Source: Saprospiraceae bacterium (GTDB taxonomy: Bacteria > Bacteroidota > Bacteroidia > Chitinophagales > Saprospiraceae). Taken from it: a stretch of 64,000 nt of DNA. Positions within the stretch are counted from its first letter, which is position 1. Each line of letters begins with the position of its first letter. Shown one piece after another: positions 8,034 to 17,361 of this stretch. The position numbers and the translations under genes were made by a program. The notes below the pieces were generated by a model, which made no database searches, was not told where the DNA came from, and saw only the letters and a list, made by a program, of their open reading frames with translations. The DNA lies in the NCBI GenBank assembly GCA_016787415.1, contig JAEUUT010000110.1, positions 1 through 64,000 of the forward strand, read 5' to 3'.

Positions 8034-9137
8034 GTGCAATTCGACGATTTAATCGGTCAGGAAAGAACCAAACATTTTCTGCTGCAACTGGCAGCCGGAG
8101 AACGCATTCCACATGCCCTGCTGTTTCTGGGCCCTACTGGTAGCGGCAACCTGGCCCTGGCCCTGGCATTTGCACAGTTGCTGCAATGCGAAAATCCCGG
8201 CTCCGGCGGCGCTTGCGGCCACTGCAATGCGTGCCATAAATCTGCCGCATTTGTACACCCCGACATCCATTTTTCCTTCCCGACCGTTGGCGCCAATGCC
8301 GTCAGCACCAATTACCTGAAGGAATGGCGCACATTTCTGGAAAACAACCCGTACAGCGACGTCAATGCGTGGCTACAGCAACTCGGCGCCGACAACAAGC
8401 AGGGAAATATCACGAAGGACGAGTGCAATGCCATCATCAAAAAACTCAGCCTTTCCATTTTTGAAGGAAAATACAAAATCCTGCTGATGTGGCTGCCCGA
8501 ATATCTCGGGAAGGAAGGCAATCGCCTGCTCAAACTCATCGAAGAACCACCCGAACAAACCATTTTCCTGCTGGCTGCCGAAAATCAGGAGGCCATTCTG
8601 AATACGATTCTTTCCCGCTGCCAATTAGTTAAAACCGACCTGCTCAGCGACGAGGAGGTCGCGCAGGGCCTCGAACAACGCAGGGGCCTCGACGCTGCCC
8701 GCGCCCGACAAGTGGCATTTCTGGCCGGCGGCGATTTTGGAAGTGCGCTCGGGCTGGCCGACAACCCCGACAACGACGACGCGCACCTGCTGCTCGACTG
8801 GCTGCGCAAATGCTGGCGCGGCCATCCGGTAGAATTGGTGAAATGGACCGAAAATTTTGCCCAACTGGGCCGCGAAAACCAGAAACAGTTTTTGCAATAC
8901 GGCCTGCATTTTCTCCGGGAAATGCTGTTTCTGCTCACGACCAGGGATACCAACCTGCGGCTGCGACCGGAAGAACTGAGCACGGCTCAAAACATGGCAA
9001 AAGTGCTTGACTTTGAAAAAATTACGCAACTTGTAAGCCTGCTCAACGACAATATATACTACATAGAACGCAACGCCAATCCCAAGACGCTGTTTCTGGA
9101 TACCTCGATTGCCATGCACAGCATTTTTAAAAGTTGA
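8034..9137 (+). CDS. holB: DNA polymerase III delta' (clamp-loader) subunit
   Basis: 367 residues from GTG 8034. The frame is open from an ATG at 7959, but those codons precede the promoter and come from a repeat; VQFDDLIGQ is the usual family start. The protein is the AAA+ clamp-loader subunit that helps load the sliding clamp. Seen: a degenerate Walker A (GPTGSGN, lysine replaced, as expected for delta'), a zinc module with C-x8-C-x2-C-x2-C (CENPGSGGACGHCNAC), KLIEEPPEQT, and the arginine-finger motif LSRCQ. A C-terminal helical oligomerisation domain follows. The stop is 4 bp before a small membrane protein gene. Confidence 0.93.
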   Translation: MQFDDLIGQERTKHFLLQLAAGERIPHALLFLGPTGSGNLALALAFAQLLQCENPGSGGACGHCNACHKSAAFVHPDIHFSFPTVGANAVSTNYLKEWRTFLENNPYSDVNAWLQQLGADNKQGNITKDECNAIIKKLSLSIFEGKYKILLMWLPEYLGKEGNRLLKLIEEPPEQTIFLLAAENQEAILNTILSRCQLVKTDLLSDEEVAQGLEQRRGLDAARARQVAFLAGGDFGSALGLADNPDNDDAHLLLDWLRKCWRGHPVELVKWTENFAQLGRENQKQFLQYGLHFLREMLFLLTTRDTNLRLRPEELSTAQNMAKVLDFEKITQLVSLLNDNIYYIERNANPKTLFLDTSIAMHSIFKS

Positions 9138-9141
9138 ACCC

Positions 9142-9399
9142 ATGAAAAAACTGAGCCGTGCCCTCGGCGTCGTACTGCTCACCCTGCTCATTGGAGCAGG
9201 TATTCTTGCGACGGCCTACCAGTTTAATGATGGAAAAATCAATCAGGCCGTCATAGGTACTATTTTTATCGGAATGGCCTTTCCTAATTTTTTTATTGCC
9301 GGCGTCATGCGTATGTTCCGGCACAGAGCCGGGTTTTACTTCCTGTGGACAGGGCTGGCATGCGCCATAATCGGCCTGCTCATCCTTGTTTTCAGGTGA
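9142..9399 (+). CDS. Small membrane protein, unknown function
   Basis: 85 residues starting 4 bp after the holB stop (ATG 9142), so almost certainly co-transcribed. Three hydrophobic segments are seen: about residues 8-26 (ALGVVLLTLLIGAGILATAY), 36-55 (AVIGTIFIGMAFPNFFIAGV) and 64-84 (FYFLWTGLACAIIGLLILVF). Short basic stretches (MKKLSR, RMFRHR) lie on the likely cytoplasmic side. No family was recognised and no function is proposed. The codon pattern resembles its neighbours, and the ORF is not a shadow of another gene. Confidence 0.75.
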   Translation: MKKLSRALGVVLLTLLIGAGILATAYQFNDGKINQAVIGTIFIGMAFPNFFIAGVMRMFRHRAGFYFLWTGLACAIIGLLILVFR

Positions 9400-9542
9400 A
9401 AAAATTGTAAGCGTAAGAAGCCTTTTTCCCTGTTTTTTTATGCATCTGTACTCCCGGCACGCACTTACCGCTTTTCACTTCTAATCTTTCGCTTATCTTT
9501 ACTGCCTTTTAACTGATTATTCTCTCTTGAAATCAATATAAT

Positions 9543-11051
9543 ATGGGATGTGTTGGATGTTCCTGCTCGACCGGTAAGGATGCAGTAAGCGGATGTAATA
9601 GCAATGGCGGTTGCGCAACAGGCGGTTGTAACCGCCATAATACGTATGACTGGATTACGGCGCAAGGCATCAGCGATGCCCGCCCTTTCGATATGGTGGA
9701 GGTGAGTTTTAAAAACGGCTCCCGCAAAGAGTTCTACAAAAATCCACCTTTCACCCGCGCCACTACGGGCGACTGGGTTATTGTAGAATCGCAGTCGGGT
9801 GGATTCGATGTAGGCAAGGTGTCGCTGTCCGGCGAACTGGTGCGCCTGCAAATGAAACGCAAGCGCGTACGCTCCGATGCCCGCCTCTCCAGCGTGGTGC
9901 GCAAAGCCCACGAACGCGACCTGGAGCGCCTCGACGAAGTGCGCCAGGAAGAAAAAAAAGTGCTGATTCAGGCACGCGCTATTGCCCGTACGCTCGACCT
10001 CGATATGAAAATCGGTGACGTGGAATTTCAAGGCGACGGGCGTAAATGCACGTTTTATTACACTGCCGATGGCCGCGTCGACTTCCGCGAACTCATTCGC
10101 CACTACGCCCGCGATTTCAAAGTAAAAATTGAAATGCGCCAGATCGGCGCCCGTCAGGAGTCGGCCCGCATCGGTGGACTGGGTAATTGTGGCCGCGAAC
10201 TGTGCTGCTCTACCTGGCTTACCGAGTTTAAAAGTGTGAATACGGCCGCTGCGCGCTATCAGAACCTGGCCATCAATCAGACCAAACTCTCGGGTATGTG
10301 CGGCCGTCTGAAATGCTGCCTCAACTACGAACTGGATACCTATATCGATGCGCTGGAAGATTTCCCGGATCGCGCCGAACGCCTCAAAACAGGCGCCGGA
10401 CTTGCTATCCTGATCAAGACGGATGTGTTCAAGCGCCTGATGTACTACACTTACGCCGATGATCGGAGCAAGTTCCTCGCCGTACACGTCGACCAGATAT
10501 GGGAGGCGCTCGATATGCTCAAATCAGGCAAGGTGCCCGGCAGCCTGGAAGATATTCTCGCTATGGCCCCGCAGGTGGAAGCAGAAGAACAGGAAGAAGC
10601 AGAACCCGATTTCGAAAATGTGCAGGATGTAATCCAGTTGCCGATCGAAAAACGCAAAAAGAAAAAGAAGAAAAACAAAGGTAACCGCGACCGCTCCCAG
10701 AGTGCTGCCGCAGCCGTGGAAAAGGCGGCTCAGCAGGACGACCTTTCACAAAAACAACCGCCCCGCCGCGATGATCGCCAGCGCAGGCCCGATAACCGCC
10801 CGCAACAACGGCCGCCCCAGCAGCAGCAGCAACCTAGAAAGGAAGGAGGCGCTCCACAGGCAAAACAAACGCCGCCGGCCCCTCGACCACCCCAAAATCA
10901 GGGCGACAGCCGCCCGCCTCAGCAGCCCAGAAAAGAAGGCGACCAACGCCCTCCTAACTCCGGCACAGGCAGTGACAATAACAACAAGGGGAATAATTTT
11001 AAGGGCAACAACCGCCGCCGCGACAAGCGGAACTTTAAAGGAAAAGAGTAA
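9543..11051 (+). CDS. ricT: RicT/PSP1-domain protein with long basic tail
   Basis: 502 residues. The PSP1 family protein RicT (YaaT) forms the Ric complex with Fe-S clusters in Bacillus, affecting RNA processing. Here the N-terminus is cysteine-rich (MGCVGCSCSTGKDAVSGC). The PSP1 core spans about 45-300 with conserved cysteine motifs GGLGNCGRELCCSTW and SGMCGRLKCCLNYE. From about residue 360 a lysine/proline/glutamine-rich, disordered tail (KRKKKKKKNKGN, PPQQQQQPRKEGG) follows, resembling an RNA-binding extension. No RicA or RicF partner is in the window; in Bacteroidota the gene often lies next to holB, as here. The RNA-processing role is transferred from Firmicutes and not proven for this phylum. 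Confidence 0.9.
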   Translation: MGCVGCSCSTGKDAVSGCNSNGGCATGGCNRHNTYDWITAQGISDARPFDMVEVSFKNGSRKEFYKNPPFTRATTGDWVIVESQSGGFDVGKVSLSGELVRLQMKRKRVRSDARLSSVVRKAHERDLERLDEVRQEEKKVLIQARAIARTLDLDMKIGDVEFQGDGRKCTFYYTADGRVDFRELIRHYARDFKVKIEMRQIGARQESARIGGLGNCGRELCCSTWLTEFKSVNTAAARYQNLAINQTKLSGMCGRLKCCLNYELDTYIDALEDFPDRAERLKTGAGLAILIKTDVFKRLMYYTYADDRSKFLAVHVDQIWEALDMLKSGKVPGSLEDILAMAPQVEAEEQEEAEPDFENVQDVIQLPIEKRKKKKKKNKGNRDRSQSAAAAVEKAAQQDDLSQKQPPRRDDRQRRPDNRPQQRPPQQQQQPRKEGGAPQAKQTPPAPRPPQNQGDSRPPQQPRKEGDQRPPNSGTGSDNNNKGNNFKGNNRRRDKRNFKGKE

Positions 11052-11062
11052 GCGGCTAGAAG

Positions 11063-11192
11063 TTTCCCGCAGATTTCGCAGAATACACGCAGATTTTCGC
11101 AGAACGTAGCGTACACGAAGCATTTCAAGATAAAATGTGTGTACGCTACGTTCTGCGAAAGTCTGCGTGTATTCTGCGAAATCTGCGGGAAA
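11063..11192. repeat. Long inverted repeat, 54-bp arms, CGCAGATTT words
   Basis: Arms 11063-11116 and 11139-11192 match with one mismatch around a 22-nt loop. The outer arm consists of CGCAGATTT/CGCAGAATACA words; the inner end is GTAGCGTACAC, also found in family C. It lies 11 bp after the ricT stop, between convergent ricT and the M56 gene. The region 11193-11236 has no feature. Confidence 0.95.
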
Positions 11193-11236
11193 TTATCCTG
11201 CGGGAAACTACTCTACGGCAAGCAAGCTGCAAAAAA

Positions 11237-13381
11237 TCAATTATGCACTTCTAAAGTGTAATTATCTTTCTTTTCCATGCGCTTGCCTGTGAAGCGCTCG
11301 TACAGTTCCATGTATTTTTTGTGTGCCTCGTCCGACTGCTTTTTACCATTGACTTTCAATGACTTGGGACTAAGGTTGAAGGAAAAATCGTTTGTGTCAC
11401 TGATTAATTTGTCCTGGAGCAACCGGGCTCTTAAAGCCGCCTGAAATTCCATTCCGCGGTTGTCACGCTCCCGATTGCGTAGATCTTCGCGAAGTTGATG
11501 TTGTTGTTCGCGATAATCGCCCTGGTGCGCTTTCCAGTTCTCCATTTCTCTTTTCCATTCATCCTGACTGGATTTCCATTCTTCTTCAAACTCTTTCATG
11601 TCCTTTTCAAGGTCTTTCCGGTCTTCATCGCTCATGTTGCGGTAGTTTTCGCGCAGTTCATTGTAGTGTTCGCGAAATTCGTCGGCGTGCTTTCTCCATT
11701 CCTCCATTTGTTCCTGCCATTCAGCGCGGTCTTCGTCAGAAAAGGAATAGGACATGCCACTGCCGCTACTATTGCCCCATCCAAAAGCCATATTAGGTGC
11801 GTTCATATCGAATTGGAGCGGCTGTGCGAAATGGAAACCCATTCCAGGCAAATCAATTTTTTCACCTTTTTCCAGTTTTTTGCCATTCATCCATACTTCC
11901 CCTTTTTCAACCTTGATCTCCATGGGTTTCCCGTCTTTTTCCAGGGTGATAACGATGTTGCCCTCCTCGTCGGTGATGGTGCTTAATTGAGGATTTGCGA
12001 ATCCGAAAATGGGCGGTACTGGTGGTACGGGAGGAACCGGCGCCACCGGCGGAACGGGCGGCATAGGTGGTACAGGCGGCACGGGTGGCACGACACTACG
12101 CTGAAGTTCCTGCGCCAGTTCGCCGTACTGAGCGAATTCATTGCTTGGAATTTCTTTGTCATCCAATTTCAGGCGGGTAATCTGCCCGTTTTCCAGTTCC
12201 ATTTCCACTTTCCCATTGTCGTCTTCCCGGGTAATCTTCTGTATGTTTTTAGACTTGGACTTTGGTACACTGTCCTGCGTCATTTGGCTGTTGTCATTGT
12301 TCCAGAGCAGCCCGTCGGACCAGTCCGTGATTTGAGCGAAAGCAGCGGCCACGGTGGGTGGCGTATTTGCGCGCAGGCCGATAAAGGTCAACAAGGCAAG
12401 CAGAATAACTGTTGCTGTGAGTTTTTCCATAACTTGAGATTTTTGTTGTGGTTGATTCAGAATTCGCCGAACACGCTCCAGCAGGAGCGGACGGCGCGAT
12501 GAACCGCCGATGCCGAGCGCCAGGCGCGGGGCAGGAATGGCCAGTTCCTGCACCTGTACCAGTGCTTTGGCAAAAATCAGCGGGTTGCCGGTGGCGGCCA
12601 GCGCCGCATCGTCGCAGCAGTTTTCCCGCTCGCGCCGAATAACGGCCGATACCCACCACACAGCAGGGTGATAGTAAAATACTGCCTCTACAAATGCCTG
12701 CAAGAGATTGAAAAGCCAGTCGCGGCGGGCAATATGCGCCAGTTCATGCGCCAGAACGGCTTCTACCTCGGCAGGGCTGAGGCGGTTGATCAAACCGATG
12801 GGAAACAAAACAACGGGTTTCAACCAGCCAATCGCCACGGGTGAATACACCATCGCCGATTCAAACAGCCTGACGGTAGCCGTCAGTCCAAGTCTGTTGC
12901 TCAGTTCCAAAACCTTTTGTTGCCAGTGTTCCTCCACCGGTTTCAAGCGTTGCGTTTGTAGTTGATGTACCTGCCAGAGTCCGGTACTCAGGCGGATCAG
13001 GAAAAATAGAAACCCCAGCAGCCACACCAGTACGATGGATACGTAATGGCTTTCCAGCCATTGCGTCAGGTTATCTGTCCACGCCGTCTGTACAGGCGTC
13101 TGCTGCTGCGTCAGGAGAAAAGGCCCAAAAGTTGGTACGCCTTCCGTTGAAATGGTTGCTGCTGTTTCTGGTTCGAAAACCCAAAAAAACGTGGCAGCAG
13201 ATGCAGCGAGCACCGCCATCAGGGCGCCATAGGCAGCCAGATAACGTTGCCGCGCCTTTGGAAGCCTGGGCAGCAGGATCAGCAGTACGAGGGCGAGGGC
13301 CGCGCCTTGCCAAATGGAATGCGTGAGCGTCCAGCCCAGCGCTCGTACAACAACGTCGGAAATTGCGAAACGATCGTTCAT
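11237..13381 (-). CDS. M56 family (BlaR1/MecR1-like) membrane metallopeptidase
   Basis: 714 residues. The N-terminal third has several transmembrane helices (about 15-35, 38-65, 110-130) and the zinc protease motif in AEVEAVLAHELAHIARRDW (HELAH at about 210), followed by a distal RRERENCCDDAAL segment. This is the BlaR1/MecR1 sensor-protease architecture, which relieves repression by inactivating a BlaI-type repressor. After a further membrane helix (about 330-350) the C-terminal half is periplasmic-looking: a Val-Pro-rich linker, then a very long charged helix (EWRKHADEFREHYNELRENY type) likely to form a coiled coil. No penicillin-binding sensor domain was seen, so the signal is unknown. It overlaps the repressor gene by 4 bp (ATGA). 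Confidence 0.88.
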   Translation of the reverse strand: MNDRFAISDVVVRALGWTLTHSIWQGAALALVLLILLPRLPKARQRYLAAYGALMAVLAASAATFFWVFEPETAATISTEGVPTFGPFLLTQQQTPVQTAWTDNLTQWLESHYVSIVLVWLLGFLFFLIRLSTGLWQVHQLQTQRLKPVEEHWQQKVLELSNRLGLTATVRLFESAMVYSPVAIGWLKPVVLFPIGLINRLSPAEVEAVLAHELAHIARRDWLFNLLQAFVEAVFYYHPAVWWVSAVIRRERENCCDDAALAATGNPLIFAKALVQVQELAIPAPRLALGIGGSSRRPLLLERVRRILNQPQQKSQVMEKLTATVILLALLTFIGLRANTPPTVAAAFAQITDWSDGLLWNNDNSQMTQDSVPKSKSKNIQKITREDDNGKVEMELENGQITRLKLDDKEIPSNEFAQYGELAQELQRSVVPPVPPVPPMPPVPPVAPVPPVPPVPPIFGFANPQLSTITDEEGNIVITLEKDGKPMEIKVEKGEVWMNGKKLEKGEKIDLPGMGFHFAQPLQFDMNAPNMAFGWGNSSGSGMSYSFSDEDRAEWQEQMEEWRKHADEFREHYNELRENYRNMSDEDRKDLEKDMKEFEEEWKSSQDEWKREMENWKAHQGDYREQQHQLREDLRNRERDNRGMEFQAALRARLLQDKLISDTNDFSFNLSPKSLKVNGKKQSDEAHKKYMELYERFTGKRMEKKDNYTLEVHN

Positions 13382-13800
13382 GGTTTGGGCGGGTTGTTTT
13401 CCAGTTGTGCAATAAGCGCCTTGATCTCGTCGAGTTCGTCGGCACTGGCTTCGTGGTTGCCCAGGGCCTGCATGACCAGCCGGGCTGCATTGCCCCGAAA
13501 CGTGTTGTCCACAAATTCCTGAAGCAACAGTGATTGGGTGTCGCCTTCCTGTACGGCTGCCTTGTACAGGTGAGTACGCCCCTCTTCTTCCCGGGTCACC
13601 ATGCCTTTCTCAAACATGATTTGCATCATTTTCAAGGTAGTGGTGTATCCGATGGCTTCTTTCAATCGGGCCGCATTGCGCGGGGCTGTCTGGCTGTTTT
13701 TGCGTTGCTCGTTTAGCAGGTCGTTCACCGTGCGCACAGTGCTCGCTCCTTGCTGCCAGAGTATTTGCAGAATCTCCAGTTCCGAATCGGTAGGTTTCAT
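13378..13800 (-). CDS. BlaI/MecI/CopY family transcriptional repressor
   Basis: 140 residues. A winged helix fills the first 80 or so: MKPTDSELEILQILWQQG, STVRTVNDLL, and GYTTTLKMMQIMFEKGMVTR with the recognition helix and wing. The C-terminal part (about 100-130) is the dimerisation helix region. The family represses its own operon until the partner M56 protease acts. The partner starts within its stop codon. Two matching dyads immediately upstream (13833-13885) are the natural operators. The regulated function could be beta-lactam or other envelope stress; no beta-lactamase is nearby. Confidence 0.92.
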   Translation of the reverse strand: MKPTDSELEILQILWQQGASTVRTVNDLLNEQRKNSQTAPRNAARLKEAIGYTTTLKMMQIMFEKGMVTREEEGRTHLYKAAVQEGDTQSLLLQEFVDNTFRGNAARLVMQALGNHEASADELDEIKALIAQLENNPPKP

Positions 13801-13832
13801 AAAATACAGGTGGTTCGAATTCGAGACACAAA

Positions 13833-13885
13833 CATCTACGATTAATTTCGTAGATGCAAATTTTTTCTACGATTTTTTTCGTAGA
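13833..13885. promoter_or_regulatory. Twin BlaI-type operators
   Basis: Two dyads with the same geometry: CATCTACGA-N6-TCGTAGATG at 13833-13856 and TCTACGA-N6-TCGTAGA at 13866-13885. Centres are about 31 bp apart, close to three helical turns. They lie 33 bp upstream of the repressor start and overlap the expected promoter (a weak GATGTTTG on the minus strand). Autoregulation by the BlaI-like protein is inferred. Confidence 0.85.
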
Positions 13886-13962
13886 TGTGGGGAAGGAGGG
13901 GCGATTTGTGGTTTTGGCGTTTTCGAATACATTAAACGCAGGGTGTTTTTTATCAAATACAC

Positions 13963-14042
13963 AGGGCGTTGCTGCGCTAATGAATACGCCCTTTCAGGGC
14001 TCCGTCGCAGTTCTCACCTCTCGCTTCTCACCTCTCACCTCT
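13963..14042. repeat. Hairpin plus heptamer array at the kmo end
   Basis: A hairpin with arms AGGGCGT (13963-13969) and ACGCCCT (13986-13992) is followed by CTCACCT/TCTCGCT words from 14011. The words encode the last four residues and TGA stop of kmo. The array is the reverse complement of the GAGAGGT arrays at 951 and 7935. Confidence 0.85.
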
Positions 14043-15371
14043 AATTATCCTTTCCACCTCCGGATTTTCCATCCAGTTCTCTTCAATACCTGGCAGGTTG
14101 AGAATTTGGGCAAAGAGGCGGTTTTGAGCGTCATCTTCTTTCAGGGCGATGTGATACGGTGTGTTGCTGAACGTAACCATCGAATAGACAGGTAAAAAAT
14201 CGGGGTGTTGCGCGTGCAGGTGAGCGGCAATTTTTTTGCGCAATAGAAATTTAGGATCTGCCACGAGGTCGCGCATTTCTATAAAATTGCGCTGAGCCAG
14301 TTCGGCAATAGCATCGCCGTCGGCTACTCGTTGTGCCGCAAAATGCGGGATAATTTTCGACCAGTCGCCGCCAAATTGATCGTGCAAACCATCCAGAATG
14401 GTACAATCTTCAAAACCGGCATTCATGCCCTGCCCATAAAAGGGCACAATGGCATGCGCCGCATCGCCCAGCAACAGGATGCGATTTTGCCATTGCCAGG
14501 GGCGGCATTTCACCGTTATAAGCGATGAGGTAGGGTTGTTTTTAAAATCTTCCAGCAGCGTCGGCATCAGGTCGAGCGTATCGGGGAAAAAACGACGGAA
14601 AAAAGCCGTCACATCTGCATCAGATTTCAGGTGCTCGAAAGATACCTCCCCTTCAAATGGCAAAAACAGCGTGCAGGTGAAACTCCGGTCGGCATTGGGC
14701 AGCGCAATGAGCATAAAATTGCCGCGCGGCCAGATGTGAAGTGCCTTGGGATCCATGCGATATCCTCCATCGGCAGCGGGCGGGATGGTCAGTTCCTTGT
14801 AACCGTGGTCGAGGTAAAATTGCGTGTACTGGAAGCGGTCGGTTTTTTGCAGCGCATATCGAACAGCCGAAAAAGCCCCGTCAGTACCAAAAATCAGCGG
14901 CGCTTCTACCTGATGCGTGTCGCCGGTTTGCATATTTTCAAAAGTGATATAGGGCAAATCCAGGTCGACATCCACGCAGCGGTGTTCGAAAAAAAATTCC
15001 ACATTGGGAAAACGATCGGCGATTTCCAGCAAAGCAAGGTTCAGGCCGCCCCTCGACACGGAATAAATGGCTTCGCCTTCTTTTCCATAGGGCTGGAAGG
15101 TAAGATCGCCCGTCACGGCGTGCATCATACGGCCGGGCATGGGCAGCGCGGTTTTGGACAATTGTTCCCGGATACCGGCCATTTCCACGGCCTTCCAGCC
15201 GCGTTCGCTCATAGCTAGGTTGATGGAACGTCCGCCGCGATAACCGGCAGCGCGCATATCGGGCCGACGTTCGTACACCTTTACCTGATAGCCACGGCGT
15301 GCCAGGAAGACAGCCCAGAGTGAGCCGACCAGACCGGCTCCGACGATGATAACAGAAGATGGTTGTTGCAT
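14028..15371 (-). CDS. kmo: Kynurenine 3-monooxygenase
   Basis: 447 residues from the ATG at 15371. An ATG six codons upstream (15389) lies too close to a -7 element (TAGGTTTG, 15398-15405) to be likely. The enzyme hydroxylates kynurenine to 3-hydroxykynurenine with FAD and NADPH in tryptophan breakdown or de novo NAD synthesis. Seen: FAD-binding VIIVGAGLVGSLWAVFLARR, the family signature YRGGRSINLAMSERG, FGTDGAFSAVR, and NRILLLGDAAHAIVPFYGQG followed by MNAGFEDC. The C-terminal RGER is encoded by a repeat. No other kynurenine-pathway gene is in the window. Confidence 0.93.
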   Translation of the reverse strand: MQQPSSVIIVGAGLVGSLWAVFLARRGYQVKVYERRPDMRAAGYRGGRSINLAMSERGWKAVEMAGIREQLSKTALPMPGRMMHAVTGDLTFQPYGKEGEAIYSVSRGGLNLALLEIADRFPNVEFFFEHRCVDVDLDLPYITFENMQTGDTHQVEAPLIFGTDGAFSAVRYALQKTDRFQYTQFYLDHGYKELTIPPAADGGYRMDPKALHIWPRGNFMLIALPNADRSFTCTLFLPFEGEVSFEHLKSDADVTAFFRRFFPDTLDLMPTLLEDFKNNPTSSLITVKCRPWQWQNRILLLGDAAHAIVPFYGQGMNAGFEDCTILDGLHDQFGGDWSKIIPHFAAQRVADGDAIAELAQRNFIEMRDLVADPKFLLRKKIAAHLHAQHPDFLPVYSMVTFSNTPYHIALKEDDAQNRLFAQILNLPGIEENWMENPEVERIIRGER

Positions 15372-15450
15372 GATAAAATGGTTAGGCAAATGTTGCCCAA
15401 ACCTACGCTGAATCCCCGAAGTCGCTTTTACTTTTGCTCAAAAAAGCAGG

Positions 15451-17295
15451 ATGAGAAAAATATGGTTCCTCGTTTTATGGCCCTGCCTGTGCCATGCGCT
15501 GCAAGCCCAAACGCCCGAGTTGCCGCTCACCAAAGGCATGCACATTACTTCCTCCTGCCGCATCCGGCCGGGCGAATACCTTTTGACCGCCGATTCGGCT
15601 TCCGAAATGGTGGTTTGTACTATTCAGGGAAATGACCTGGAAGTCGATTTTCAAAACGCCGAACTGCGCGGCGCAGCCGAGGGCGTGCTGCCTGATCATT
15701 TTACGGGCTACGGTCTGGTGGTGATGGGCAACAATATTCGGATAAAAAATGCCCGGATCAGAGGATTCAAGGTGGCCGTGTATGCCGAAAATGCTGGCCG
15801 CCTTACCCTTGAAAACTGCGATGTGTCCTACAATTTCCGCTCCCGCTTGCTATCGACACGTCTGAAAGAAGATGAAAGCGACTGGCTGAGTTATCACCAC
15901 AATGAAGCCGACGAATGGCTGCGCTACGGTGCAGGTATTTACCTGAAAAACTGCCCGGAAGCCACCGTACGCGGGTGCCGGGCAACAGGCAACCAGAACG
16001 CGCTGCTCCTGAGCGGCTGCAACGACGGGCTGATGTACAATAATTCATTTCAGTTCAACTCCGGACTGGGCATCGGGCTGTACCGCAGCAGTCGCAACCG
16101 AATTATGCACAACCTGCTCGACTGGAATGTGCGCGGGTATTCTCACCGCGTATATGCCCGAGGCCAGGACTCGGCGGGTATCCTGCTGTACGAGCAAAGC
16201 AGCGGCAACACGATTGCGTACAACTCTGCCACGCATTCAGGCGACGGCCTGTTTTTGTGGGCCGGACAAAGCACGATGGACAGTGGCGAGGGCGGCTGCA
16301 ACGACAACGTGATTTTCGGCAATGACTTCAGCCATGCCCCTACTAATGGAGTGGAAGTCACGTTTTCCCGCAACCGGATTCAGGGAAATATCATTCGGGA
16401 GTGTACCTACGGCATTTGGGGCGGATATAGTTATGGGTCGCGCATTTTGGGGAATTACCTGGCCGATTGCCGTACCGGTATTGCCATCGAACACGGTCAG
16501 CATGACACTATCCGGCAAAACCTGTTTCAGGACGACAGCGTGGGCATTCGGCTCTGGGCTCGGGAGCAACAACCGGCCGACTGGGGTTATAGCCAACACC
16601 GCGATGTGCGCAGCCTCGGCCATAGTATAGACAGGAATGTATTTATTGCCGTGCGAAAACCCCTGTCTATCAGCGCTTCCCAAAACGTGTCGATCAATGG
16701 AGAAAACCTGTTCCTCGAATTTGACAAACTGCTGGAAACGCCCAAACCCAACGACAGTCTCCGTTTTTTGCGCAATGATATTTATGGCAACACCGCACAA
16801 ATTGCTGCTGTATGGCAAAACCCGGTACTGGCCTCGTTTAAAGGCCTGAACTTCACACATCCTGGCCAGCCCCAGAACCCCTATGCGCCGCTCGATATTC
16901 CGTATGGCGAACTGCACGAGCCTGATAGTTTGCCTGGAGGCATGCTGGCCGTTTTGCCCGATGGTTTTCCGCGCGGCCGACGTTTTATCATCATGGGTGA
17001 GTGGGGGCCCTTTGATTTCAGCCGCCCCATTGCTGCTGTTGATACGCTTGCCGGCCGCCAATATGCGCTCGTACTCGTGGGCCCATCGGGCGACTGGAAA
17101 ATAACCGAAAGCAAAGGCGTAAAAAACGTCAGTACCATGAAAGGCCGTGTACCTGCCCAACTCACTTTCGAACGCGAGCCGGGCGCGCCCACCTGTCTGA
17201 TCCGCTTTGAATACAGCAGCCCCAAAACAATTGTAACCGAGTTTGGGAAAAAAATACCGCCCGGAGAACGCTACATGTTTACATTTACCGAATAA
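15451..17295 (+). CDS. Secreted right-handed parallel beta-helix protein
   Basis: 614 residues with a signal peptide (MRKIWFLVLWPCLCHALQAQ). Residues about 45-400 are beta-helix coils of the NosD/PbH1 type: RIKNARIRGFKVAVYAENAG, GNQNALLLSGCNDGLMYNN and GIGLYRSSRNRIMHN, with Asn ladders. The C-terminal 150 residues form a separate domain. Such proteins are periplasmic or surface carbohydrate-binding or carbohydrate-cleaving proteins; no catalytic residues can be assigned here. A -7 element TACTTTTG at 15429-15436 precedes the start. No T9SS sorting domain was seen. Confidence 0.85.
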   Translation: MRKIWFLVLWPCLCHALQAQTPELPLTKGMHITSSCRIRPGEYLLTADSASEMVVCTIQGNDLEVDFQNAELRGAAEGVLPDHFTGYGLVVMGNNIRIKNARIRGFKVAVYAENAGRLTLENCDVSYNFRSRLLSTRLKEDESDWLSYHHNEADEWLRYGAGIYLKNCPEATVRGCRATGNQNALLLSGCNDGLMYNNSFQFNSGLGIGLYRSSRNRIMHNLLDWNVRGYSHRVYARGQDSAGILLYEQSSGNTIAYNSATHSGDGLFLWAGQSTMDSGEGGCNDNVIFGNDFSHAPTNGVEVTFSRNRIQGNIIRECTYGIWGGYSYGSRILGNYLADCRTGIAIEHGQHDTIRQNLFQDDSVGIRLWAREQQPADWGYSQHRDVRSLGHSIDRNVFIAVRKPLSISASQNVSINGENLFLEFDKLLETPKPNDSLRFLRNDIYGNTAQIAAVWQNPVLASFKGLNFTHPGQPQNPYAPLDIPYGELHEPDSLPGGMLAVLPDGFPRGRRFIIMGEWGPFDFSRPIAAVDTLAGRQYALVLVGPSGDWKITESKGVKNVSTMKGRVPAQLTFEREPGAPTCLIRFEYSSPKTIVTEFGKKIPPGERYMFTFTE

Positions 17296-17361
17296 ATAAC
17301 TGTCAAATAAGCCGTATCCCTTGCATCCCTGCAATTTTTAAACCACCAAACACCTTGGTAT

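Noticed and set aside
13858..14044. Short ORF between the blaI operators and kmo as a transposase remnant
   Set aside because: Only a hairpin and a heptamer array; the frame has no recognisable transposase motif.
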